In this document: positions 1 to 6,033 of the stretch, in pieces
Numbering within the stretch: the first letter of the stretch is position 1
Layout of the letters: each line of letters starts with the position of its first letter
Source: Streptomyces dangxiongensis
GTDB lineage: Bacteria > Actinomycetota > Actinomycetes > Streptomycetales > Streptomycetaceae
DNA length: 64,000 nt
Direction: 5' to 3'
NCBI RefSeq assembly: GCF_003675325.1
Contig: NZ_CP033073.1
Coordinates: 4,712,001 to 4,776,000, forward strand
The notes under the pieces: model-generated
Seen by the model: only the letters and a program-made list of their open reading frames with translations
What the model was told of the DNA's origin: nothing
Databases searched by the model: none
Made by a program: the position numbers and the translations under genes

Positions 1-2
1 GA

Positions 3-710
3 CAGATCATCGACGCCCGCAACTGCGGCCGGGTCGCCGTCGTACCGGGCCCCGCGCACGGCACCGCACTCGGCGACTCCCTCGGCATCCTGCGCATCCT
101 GCACGCCCTCGGCCTGCGCGTGCTCACCCTCACGGGCACGGCCTGGACCGACCGGCCCGGGCTGACCCGGTTCGGCGAGCAGGTGGTGCGCGAGATGAAC
201 CGGCTCGGCGTGCTCGCCGATGTCTCCGGCGCCTCACCGGCCACCGTCGAGCGGACCGTCGCCCTGTCCAGGACCCCGGTGCTGTGCACCCGCTCCGCCG
301 CCCGCGCCCTGCGCCCGCACCCCGCCAACCTGCCCGACGACCTGCTCGCCGCTCTGGGCGAGGCCGGCGGCCTGTGCATGGTCCCGCTGACCGCCGAACA
401 GACCGGCCCGACCGTCCGCGACGTCGCCGACCACCTCGACCACGTCCGGGACGTCGCCGGCCCCGAGTGCGTCGGCCTGTCCGGCACCTACGACTCCGGC
501 GTCACCCACCCCCACGACCTCGCCGACGCCTCCCGCTACCCCCACCTGATCGCCGAACTCCTGCGACGCGGCTGGTCCGAGACGCAGCTCTCCCTGCTGA
601 CCTGGGGCAACGTGCAGCGGGTGCTGCGCAGCGCGGACTCCACCGCCCGGGCCGCGCAACACCGCAGGGAGGCGTCCCACGCCAAGATCACCGAGCTGGA
701 CGTCCCCTAG
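3..710 (+). CDS. Membrane dipeptidase (peptidase M19) homologue, 5' end missing
   Basis: The frame is open from the left edge and ends at a TAG, so the N-terminus lies outside the window; 235 residues are visible. They fit the C-terminal part of the M19 zinc dipeptidase family: a GLTRFGEQVVREMNRLG segment, a following LADVSG strand end, PANLPDDLL, and a C-terminal RYPHLIAELLRRGWSE. The family normally has an SHS metal-site motif before the PRN-like segment and a GIGxDFDG-type motif later. Here these read CTRS and GLSGTYDSG, so a metal-binding His and an Asp appear to be lost. From the family I infer a paralogue that keeps the barrel but may not hydrolyse dipeptides. Streptomyces are known to carry an active M19 enzyme, which could be the upstream neighbour outside the window. 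Confidence 0.75.
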   Translation, partial: QIIDARNCGRVAVVPGPAHGTALGDSLGILRILHALGLRVLTLTGTAWTDRPGLTRFGEQVVREMNRLGVLADVSGASPATVERTVALSRTPVLCTRSAARALRPHPANLPDDLLAALGEAGGLCMVPLTAEQTGPTVRDVADHLDHVRDVAGPECVGLSGTYDSGVTHPHDLADASRYPHLIAELLRRGWSETQLSLLTWGNVQRVLRSADSTARAAQHRREASHAKITELDVP

Positions 711-746
711 GACGCCCCCCGGGACACACCCCCCGGCACGTCGCGG

Positions 747-1133
747 TCACTCGATCCGGCACAGGCAGAACGGGTGCCCGGCCGGGTCCGCGTACACCTG
801 GAAGTCCTTCTTCTCCCGGTCCGCCGCGTCCAGTGGGCGGGCGCCGAGCGCCAGCACCCGCTCGTGCGCCTCGTCGACCTCCGCCCAGGTGCTGCCCGCG
901 TCGAAGTCCAGGTGGAACTGCTGGCCGTTGCGGTCCGCGCGCGGCCACTCCGGCGGGGTGTGCCCCTCGGCCCGCTGGAAGGCCAGCCGAGGCCCGTCGG
1001 GGACCCGCAGTACGACCCAGTCGTCGTCCTCGGCCTGCGGGGTGCCCCCGGCCACCGCCGCGTAGAAGGCGGCCAGCGCATGGGGATCGGGACAGTCGAG
1101 CACGACGGAACGGAGACGGGCGACGGGCGCCAT
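747..1133 (-). CDS. VOC-superfamily (glyoxalase-like) protein, copy 1
   Basis: A 128-residue single-domain protein of the vicinal oxygen chelate superfamily, closest in style to the Glyoxalase_6 group. It has the opening VVLDCPDPHALAAFYAA, a central QQFHLDFDAG strand, and the end YADPAGHPFCLC. The frame is open far upstream, but the ATG at 1133 is chosen because GAAGGAGGGCATC stands directly before it. It lies 68 nt downstream of a paralogue on the same strand and probably shares its transcript. The two share long stretches, for example LGARPLDAADR versus LGAQPLDAADR, which points to tandem duplication. The substrate is unknown; such proteins include lyases, dioxygenases and antibiotic-binding proteins. 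Confidence 0.85.
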   Translation of the reverse strand: MAPVARLRSVVLDCPDPHALAAFYAAVAGGTPQAEDDDWVVLRVPDGPRLAFQRAEGHTPPEWPRADRNGQQFHLDFDAGSTWAEVDEAHERVLALGARPLDAADREKKDFQVYADPAGHPFCLCRIE

Positions 1134-1201
1134 GATGCCCTCCTTCGGATACGACTTCGGGAACGACTCGTGAACGGCTTCGGGGACGGCGTGCGCCCCG
1201 G

Positions 1202-1561
1202 TCAGCAGGCGCAGAGGCAGAACGGGTGCCCCGCGGGGTCGGCGTAGACACGGAAGCCGCGCGAGCGGTCCGCCGCGTCCAGCGGCTGCGCCCCCAGCTC
1301 CAGCACCCCCTTCTCGGCCGCGTCCAGGTCCTCCACCACCAGGTCCAGATGGAACTGCTGGGAGTCGTCCGGGGCGGGCCACCGCGGCGGCACGAACCCG
1401 GGCGCCCGCTGGAAGGCCAGCGCCGGCCCCCCGGGCACCTTCAGGTCCACCCACTCTCCCTTCCCCTCCACCGTGCCGCCCAGCACACCGGCGTAGAAAC
1501 CGGCCAGCGCACGGGGGTCGGGACAGTCCAGGACCACGACACCGAGCTTGGCGAGAGCCAT
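1202..1561 (-). CDS. VOC-superfamily (glyoxalase-like) protein, copy 2
   Basis: A 119-residue paralogue of the next gene downstream, with the same layout: VVVLDCPDPRALAGFYAG at the N-terminus, QQFHLDLVVED in the middle and YADPAGHPFCLC at the end. The start is the ATG at 1561, preceded by AGGAGGTGCGTC, an excellent ribosome site. The gene is divergent from a CGNR-type regulator that starts 85 bp away, and the gap holds overlapping GTTAC/GTAAC inverted repeats. That arrangement suggests the regulator controls both VOC genes. The metal ligands cannot be assigned with certainty, so an enzymatic versus binding role is open. Confidence 0.85.
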   Translation of the reverse strand: MALAKLGVVVLDCPDPRALAGFYAGVLGGTVEGKGEWVDLKVPGGPALAFQRAPGFVPPRWPAPDDSQQFHLDLVVEDLDAAEKGVLELGAQPLDAADRSRGFRVYADPAGHPFCLCAC

Positions 1562-1576
1562 GACGCACCTCCTTTT

Positions 1577-1611
1577 GTTACCCGCAGAACCGGGTAACCG
1601 GTAACGGTTAC
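1577..1611. promoter_or_regulatory. Candidate operator: overlapping inverted repeats
   Basis: The divergent gap between the VOC genes and the CGNR gene contains GTTACCCG (1577-1584) and its exact reverse complement CGGGTAAC (1591-1598), 6 nt apart. Overlapping this is GTAACC (1594-1599) facing GGTTAC (1606-1611), also 6 nt apart. A further GGGTAAC follows near 1629. Repeated half-sites with fixed spacing are typical of a dimer-binding operator. The binder is inferred, not shown: the adjacent CGNR protein is the simplest candidate. Confidence 0.5.
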
Positions 1612-1645
1612 TGCATGCTCCCGCATCGGGGGTAACGTCGCAAGC

Positions 1646-2152
1646 ATGAGCGAGAGATCGGCCGCTCCCGGCGGCCTGGCCCTGATCGAGTCGCTCGTGA
1701 ACACGCTGGACGTCGAGACGGGCGCCGACTCGCTGGACACCGCGGAGGTCCGCGCCCGCCTCGGGATCACCCAGGCCGCGCTGGGCGACGCCCGGGAGCT
1801 GCGCGAGTCGCTGCGGGCCGCGCTGCTCGCCCACGCCGGCCACCCGCCGCACCGCGCGGTCACCCCGCTGGACACCCTGCTGGCCCGGGCCCCGCTGTAC
1901 GTCACCGTCGACGGCCACGACGGCTCGGCCCGCCTCGCCCCCGCCGACGAGGGCCCGCTGCTCTCCCGGGTCGCCGCCGCCGTCGCCGAGGCGCTCGTCG
2001 CGGACACCTGGGCCCGCCTGAAGGCATGCGAGGCCGACACCTGCCACTGGGCGTACTACGACCGCAGCCCCGCCGGGCGCGGGCGCTGGTGCTCGATGCG
2101 GGTGTGCGGGGCCCGCGCGAAGATGCGCCGGTACCGCGCGAAGGGATCCTGA
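1646..2152 (+). CDS. CGNR zinc-finger (ABATE-domain) putative transcription regulator
   Basis: A 168-residue protein with the two-part layout of the ABATE/CGNR family. The N-terminal helical region begins LALIESLVNTLD, and the C-terminal zinc finger has Cys residues in CEADTCHWAYYD and in RWCSMRVCGARAKMRRYR. The family signature CGNR reads CGAR here, a conservative variant seen in many members. These proteins are predicted DNA-binding stress regulators, often beside metabolic genes. It is divergent from two VOC genes and reads away from a repeat-rich 85 bp gap that probably contains its own operator. No strong Shine-Dalgarno sequence precedes the ATG, so leaderless translation is possible. 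Confidence 0.8.
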   Translation: MSERSAAPGGLALIESLVNTLDVETGADSLDTAEVRARLGITQAALGDARELRESLRAALLAHAGHPPHRAVTPLDTLLARAPLYVTVDGHDGSARLAPADEGPLLSRVAAAVAEALVADTWARLKACEADTCHWAYYDRSPAGRGRWCSMRVCGARAKMRRYRAKGS

Positions 2153-2295
2153 GCCGGCGCGATGTGGTGCAGAATGCGGGAAGACGCCGGTTCGGCCGAC
2201 TGAGCCTCGGCCGAACCGGTGTCACCCGCCCCGCCTCCGGCCCGCCCCGTGTGCCGGCCCGACCGTGTGCCGGTGCGCCCCGCGTGCCGGAGGCG

Positions 2296-3639
2296 CTACG
2301 CGGTGGGGCGTCCCATCGCCCGGTACGTCCACCCCGCCCGCCGCCACAGCTCCGGGTCCAGGGTGTTGCGCCCGTCCAGCAGGACCCGGTCCGCCGCGGC
2401 CTCGCCGAGCGCCACCGGGTCCAGCTCGCGGAACTCCTGCCACTCGGTCAGGTGCAGCACCACGTCCGCGCCCCGGGCGGCCTCCAGCGCCGAGTCGGCG
2501 TAGCCCAGCGTCGGGAAGACCTTGCGGGCGTTGGCCATGCCCTTCGGGTCGTACACGGTGACCTGGCCGCCCTGGAGGTGGATCTGGCCGGCCACGTTCA
2601 GCGCGGGCGAGTCGCGGACGTCGTCCGAGTCCGGCTTGAAGGTGGCGCCGAGCACCGCCACCCGCCTGCCGAGGAAGGAGCCGCCGCCGAGCGCCTCCCG
2701 GGCCATCTCCACCATCTGGCCGCGCCGGCGCATGTTGATGGAGTCGATCTCGCGCAGGAAGGTCAGCGCCTGGTCCGCGCCCAGCTCGCCCGCGCGGGCC
2801 ATGAACGCCCGGATGTCCTTGGGCAGGCAGCCGCCGCCGAAGCCGATCCCGGCGCGCAGGAACTTCCGGCCGATCCGGTCGTCGTGCCCGATGGCCTCCG
2901 CGAGCCTCGCCACGTCACCGCCCGCGGCCTCGCACACCTCCGCCATCGCGTTGATGAAGGAGATCTTGGTGGCGAGGAAGGAGTTCGCGGCGGTCTTCAC
3001 CAGCTCCGCGGTAGGGAAGTCGGTGACGACGAACGGCGTGCCGTCGCCGACCGGGCCGGCGTACACCTCGCGCAGCAGCTTCTCGGCGCGTTCGCTGCGC
3101 ACGCCGACGACGATCCGGTCCGGGTGCAGGGTGTCCTGGACGGCGAACCCCTCGCGCAGGAACTCCGGGTTCCAGGCGAGTTCGGCGTCCGCGCCGGCCG
3201 GGGCGTGTTCGGCCAGGTAGGCGGCCAGCCGGCCGGCGGAGCCCACCGGCACCGTCGACTTGCCGACGACCAGGGCCGGGCCGTGCAGGTGCGGGGCGAG
3301 GGAGGCGATCGCCGAGTCGACGTACGACATGTCACAGGCGTACTCGCCGTGCTTCTGCGGCGTGTTCACGCACACGAAGTGCACGTCGCCGAAGGCACCG
3401 ACCTCCGCCCAGTCCGTGGTGAACCGCAGCCGCCCGGTGGCACCCTCGATCCCTGCCACGTGCCGGCGCAGCAGTTCCTCCAGGCCCGGCTCGTACATCG
3501 GGGTCTCGCCGCGCTCCAGCATGGCGATCTTCTCGGGTACGACATCCAGGCCCAGCACCTCGAAGCCCAGCTCGGCCATGGCCGCGGCGTGGGTGGCGCC
3601 GAGGTAGCCGGTGCCGATCACGGTGATCTTCAGGCTCAT
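2296..3639 (-). CDS. ugd: UDP-glucose 6-dehydrogenase
   Basis: A 447-residue enzyme that oxidises UDP-glucose twice with NAD to UDP-glucuronate, a precursor for glycopolymers. The N-terminal Rossmann motif is ITVIGTGYLGATHAA. The middle has the NSFLATKISFINAMAEVCEA helix with the conserved Lys. The catalytic Cys is in GFGGGCLPKDIRAF, and the C-terminal UDP-binding domain carries GATFKPDSDDVRDSPAL. The ATG at 3639 is chosen over an in-frame upstream start because it immediately precedes the Rossmann strand and has GGAGC upstream. It is divergent from the acyl-CoA dehydrogenase gene. Nearby LCP and glycosyltransferase genes suggest use in envelope polymer synthesis. Confidence 0.95.
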   Translation of the reverse strand: MSLKITVIGTGYLGATHAAAMAELGFEVLGLDVVPEKIAMLERGETPMYEPGLEELLRRHVAGIEGATGRLRFTTDWAEVGAFGDVHFVCVNTPQKHGEYACDMSYVDSAIASLAPHLHGPALVVGKSTVPVGSAGRLAAYLAEHAPAGADAELAWNPEFLREGFAVQDTLHPDRIVVGVRSERAEKLLREVYAGPVGDGTPFVVTDFPTAELVKTAANSFLATKISFINAMAEVCEAAGGDVARLAEAIGHDDRIGRKFLRAGIGFGGGCLPKDIRAFMARAGELGADQALTFLREIDSINMRRRGQMVEMAREALGGGSFLGRRVAVLGATFKPDSDDVRDSPALNVAGQIHLQGGQVTVYDPKGMANARKVFPTLGYADSALEAARGADVVLHLTEWQEFRELDPVALGEAAADRVLLDGRNTLDPELWRRAGWTYRAMGRPTA

Positions 3640-3773
3640 GCGAGTGCTCCAGCTCGGGTCCGTCGGTCCTTCGGTCATGCGGTGCCTGAGCATAGTCGGG
3701 GCGCTGACCGGGCAACTTTCCCGCTGTCGCCAAGCTCACGTAGGCGTGTTCGCGCCAGAGCTCTAAAATTCAG

Positions 3774-3787
3774 TTACTTAACGGTAA
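3774..3787. promoter_or_regulatory. AT-rich promoter region with TTAC-N6-GTAA palindrome
   Basis: The 188 bp between ugd and the acyl-CoA dehydrogenase gene contains an unusually AT-rich island (about 3762-3800) with TTAC-TTAACG-GTAA. It lies about 40 bp upstream of the dehydrogenase start. TetR-type regulators of fatty-acid degradation often bind palindromes in this position, but no regulator is adjacent and the arms are short, so identity is only inferred. Confidence 0.3.
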
Positions 3788-3827
3788 TTAGCGTCAGTAT
3801 CACTGCGTCTTTGGAGCGTGAGAGACC

Positions 3828-5000
3828 GTGGCCGGAACGGCTGACTTCGACCTGTACCGCCCGTCCGAGGAGCACGACATGCTCCGTGACGTCGTCCGGG
3901 CCCTGGCCGAGGCGAAGATCGCGCCGTACGCCGCCGCGGTGGACGAGGAGGCCCGTTTCCCGCAGGAGGCGCTCGACGCCCTGGTGGCCAACGACCTGCA
4001 GGCCGTGCACGTCCCGGAGGAGTACGGCGGCGCCGGCGCCGACGCGCTCGCCACGGTCATCGTCATCGAGGAGGTGGCCCGCGTCTGCGTGTCCTCCTCG
4101 CTGATCCCGGCCGTGAACAAGCTGGGCTCGCTGCCGGTGATCCTCGCCGGCTCCGAGGACCTGAAGAAGAAGTACCTGGGCCCGCTCGCCAAGGGCGACG
4201 CGATGTTCTCGTACTGCCTCTCGGAGCCGGACGCGGGCTCGGACGCGGCCGGCATGAAGACCAAGGCGGTCCGCGACGGCGACCACTGGATCCTCAACGG
4301 CGTCAAGCGCTGGATCACCAACGCGGGCGTGTCGGAGTACTACACGGTGATGGCCGTGACCGACCCGTCGAAGCGCTCGAAGGGCATCTCGGCGTTCGTG
4401 GTCGAGAAGTCCGACGAGGGCGTCTCCTTCGGCGCCCCCGAGAAGAAGCTCGGCATCAAGGGCTCGCCGACCCGCGAGGTCTACTTCGACAACGTCCGTA
4501 TCCCCGCCGACCGCATGATCGGCGAGGAGGGCACCGGCTTCGCCACCGCCATGAAGACCCTGGACCACACCCGCATCACCATCGCCGCCCAGGCCCTCGG
4601 TGTCGCCCAGGGCGCCCTCGACTACGCCAAGGGCTACGTCCAGGAGCGCAAGCAGTTCGGCAAGCCGATCGCCGACTTCCAGGGCATCCAGTTCATGCTC
4701 GCCGACATGTCCATGAAGATCTCGGCGGCCCGCGCCCTCACCTACCAGGCCGCCGCCGCCTCCGAGCGCGTCGCCGCCGGAGGTGAGGAGAAGGACCTCA
4801 CCTACCTGGGCGCCGCCGCCAAGTGCTTCGCCTCCGACACCGCCATGGAGGTCACCACCGACGCCGTCCAGCTCCTCGGCGGCTACGGCTACACCCGCGA
4901 CTACCCGGTGGAGCGCATGATGCGCGACGCGAAGATCACGCAGATTTATGAAGGCACGAATCAAGTCCAGCGGATCGTGATGGCGAGGAACCTTCCCTAG
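3828..5000 (+). CDS. Acyl-CoA dehydrogenase
   Basis: A 390-residue flavoenzyme that introduces the alpha-beta double bond in acyl-CoA thioesters. It has the family order: an N-terminal helical domain (EEHDMLRDVVRALAE), the FAD-binding segment MFSYCLSEPDAGSDAAGM, WITNAGVSEYYTVMA, RIPADRMIGEEGTGF, QERKQFGKPIADFQGIQF, and the C-terminal catalytic Glu in QIYEGTNQVQRIVMARNLP. The GTG start has GGAGCGTGAG upstream. The position matches fadE25 in the conserved actinobacterial block. The last codons (att tat gaa, aat caa) are markedly less GC-rich than the rest of the gene. A second copy of the last 15 codons lies 380 bp downstream, so the 3' end may have been replaced by an integrating element. Confidence 0.95.
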   Translation: MAGTADFDLYRPSEEHDMLRDVVRALAEAKIAPYAAAVDEEARFPQEALDALVANDLQAVHVPEEYGGAGADALATVIVIEEVARVCVSSSLIPAVNKLGSLPVILAGSEDLKKKYLGPLAKGDAMFSYCLSEPDAGSDAAGMKTKAVRDGDHWILNGVKRWITNAGVSEYYTVMAVTDPSKRSKGISAFVVEKSDEGVSFGAPEKKLGIKGSPTREVYFDNVRIPADRMIGEEGTGFATAMKTLDHTRITIAAQALGVAQGALDYAKGYVQERKQFGKPIADFQGIQFMLADMSMKISAARALTYQAAAASERVAAGGEEKDLTYLGAAAKCFASDTAMEVTTDAVQLLGGYGYTRDYPVERMMRDAKITQIYEGTNQVQRIVMARNLP

Positions 5001-5157
5001 CAGGGTTTTTGCAGGTCAGAAGCTGTTTCGAAGGTCCGGAGGGACACCCTCGGCTTTCTGTCCGTTGCGGCCCGATCAGGGCCGTTCCTGGGCGTCATGC
5101 TGGGGGAATCCTGGGCAGATGCCGGGCTGAAAACAGCCACTGACCTGCACAAACAAC

Positions 5158-5186
5158 ACAGCCCCCGGCGTGCTGCCGGGGGCTGT
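5158..5186. terminator. Bidirectional hairpin terminator
   Basis: ACAGCCCCCGGC and GCCGGGGGCTGT form a perfect 12-bp stem around the 5-nt loop gtgct. It sits 13 nt beyond the stop of the reverse-strand fragment ending at 5200 and 157 nt beyond the acyl-CoA dehydrogenase stop, so it could serve either strand. The same two arms recur at 5449-5474. Confidence 0.7.
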
Positions 5187-5199
5187 TGCCGTACGTGGA

Positions 5200-5345
5200 T
5201 CAGGCGACCTCTGACGCCTCCGAGGGGTCGTCCGCGCCGGGCGTCAGCATGGTTGCGATGGCTGCCCGAAGGTGAAGCGGCAGCCGCTCAGCCTTGAGGA
5301 CAAGGTGCGGGCCCGAATCGAGATGCACGGCGGTCGGGCCACTTC
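5200..5345 (-). pseudogene. Unidentified reverse-strand gene tail inside the scar
   Basis: A reverse-strand frame ends at TGA 5200-5202. It has protein-like composition over about 48 codons, including HLVLKAERLPLHLRAAIATM and an acidic end DDPSEASEVA, and is followed by a strong hairpin terminator. Upstream of about 5345 the frame runs into the duplicated dehydrogenase end and loses any plausible start. I read it as the 3' remnant of a gene carried by the putative integrated element. I cannot name the family. Confidence 0.3.
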
Positions 5346-5448
5346 CTCCCAGGTGCTCCCGTACGTGGGAGCGACCGCAGGGCACGAACCAGGTCCAGCG
5401 GATCGTGATGGCCAGGAACCTCCCGTAGCGGGACGCGGCGGATCTCCC

Positions 5449-5474
5449 ACAGCCCCCGGCGTGCCGGGGGCTGT
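5449..5474. terminator. Hairpin terminator downstream of the second dehydrogenase 3' end
   Basis: The 12-nt arms ACAGCCCCCGGC and GCCGGGGGCTGT flank a 2-nt loop (at least 4 nt if the top pairs open). The arms are identical to those at 5158-5186. It lies 20 nt past the TAG of the duplicated gene end, the normal place for the dehydrogenase terminator, which supports the outer copy being the original gene end. Between here and 5599 I see only the promoter region of the copper-storage gene. Confidence 0.65.
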
Positions 5475-5599
5475 CGTCATCCCCCCGGTGGGCTGTAGGG
5501 CCGTAGGGGCGTAGGCCGACGTGCGGAGCGGCGGTGCCGGACGTAGGACGGAAGCAGACGGGGTCCGCCCCGGATCCCCACCGCCTCCGAGGAGGAGCC

Positions 5600-5962
5600 A
5601 TGACTCAGTCCGGAATGATGCCCGCCATCACCCAGCAGATGCAGGACTGCATCGAGGCCTGCATGAGCTGCCACAGCATGTGCGAGGAGACCATGAGCTC
5701 CTGCATGCAGCAGGGCGGTCAGGCGCAGATGCAGGTCATGCGCGCGCTCATGGACTGCTCCGAGGCGACCCGGATGTGCGCCGACATGATGATGCGGCGC
5801 TCGCCCATGGCCGGCGAGATGAGCATGCTGTGCGCGAAGGTCTGTGACATGTGCGCCGAGGCGTGTACGTCCGTGCCGGACGACCAGCAGATGATGCGCT
5901 GTGCGGAGGCGTGTCGCCGCTGCGCCGAGACCTGCCGCGCGATGGCGGGCGCCACGATGTGA
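5600..5962 (+). CDS. csp: Cytosolic copper-storage protein (Csp3-like, DUF326 four-helix bundle)
   Basis: A 120-residue protein unusually rich in Cys (about 15) and Met (more than 20). The Cys residues are spaced on helices in CxxxC and CxxC patterns, for example CIEACMSCHSMCEETMSSC and CAEACRRCAETCRAM. That is the signature of Csp copper-storage proteins, which bind many Cu(I) ions inside a four-helix bundle. There is no signal peptide, so it should act in the cytosol like Csp3. The ATG at 5600 is chosen because GAGGAGGAG lies 5 nt upstream; an upstream in-frame start would add a non-family extension. It is monocistronic and followed by a hairpin. Copper regulation is plausible but no operator is recognised. 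Confidence 0.9.
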   Translation: MTQSGMMPAITQQMQDCIEACMSCHSMCEETMSSCMQQGGQAQMQVMRALMDCSEATRMCADMMMRRSPMAGEMSMLCAKVCDMCAEACTSVPDDQQMMRCAEACRRCAETCRAMAGATM

Positions 5963-5988
5963 CCCGGCCCGGCTGAGCCACGCGTCAG

Positions 5989-6008
5989 GGGCACCCTCGC
6001 GGGTGCCC
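5989..6008. terminator. Terminator between the copper-storage and LCP genes
   Basis: GGGCACCC and GGGTGCCC pair around the loop tcgc. The hairpin lies in the 71-nt gap between two convergent genes and can stop transcription from both sides. Confidence 0.65.
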
Positions 6009-6033
6009 TTGGCGCCGTGACCGCGCGGCCCCG

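Larger units (their letters stand above)
4953..5428 (+). repeat. 48-bp direct repeat of the acyl-CoA dehydrogenase 3' end (attL/attR-like scar)
   Basis: The last 48 nt of the dehydrogenase gene (4953-5000) recur at 5381-5428. Forty-three of 48 bases match. All five differences are synonymous third positions, so both copies encode GTNQVQRIVMARNLP plus TAG. The copy inside the gene has AT-ending codons (aat, caa, ctt) and the outer copy has normal Streptomyces codons (aac, cag, ctc). Each copy is followed by a hairpin with identical 12-nt arms. This is the expected picture when an integrase inserts at a gene's 3' end, the element restores the reading frame with its own version, and most of the element is later lost. 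A simple tandem duplication with decay is the alternative. Confidence 0.65.

Noticed and set aside
3774..4964. Long reverse-strand open frame opposite the acyl-CoA dehydrogenase
   Set aside because: Shadow of the real gene: repetitive Val/Gly/Leu composition, no start signal, no family motif.
5097..5297. Small + strand gene in the dehydrogenase downstream region
   Set aside because: It runs through a terminator hairpin, has no ribosome site and opposes a more protein-like reverse-strand tail.
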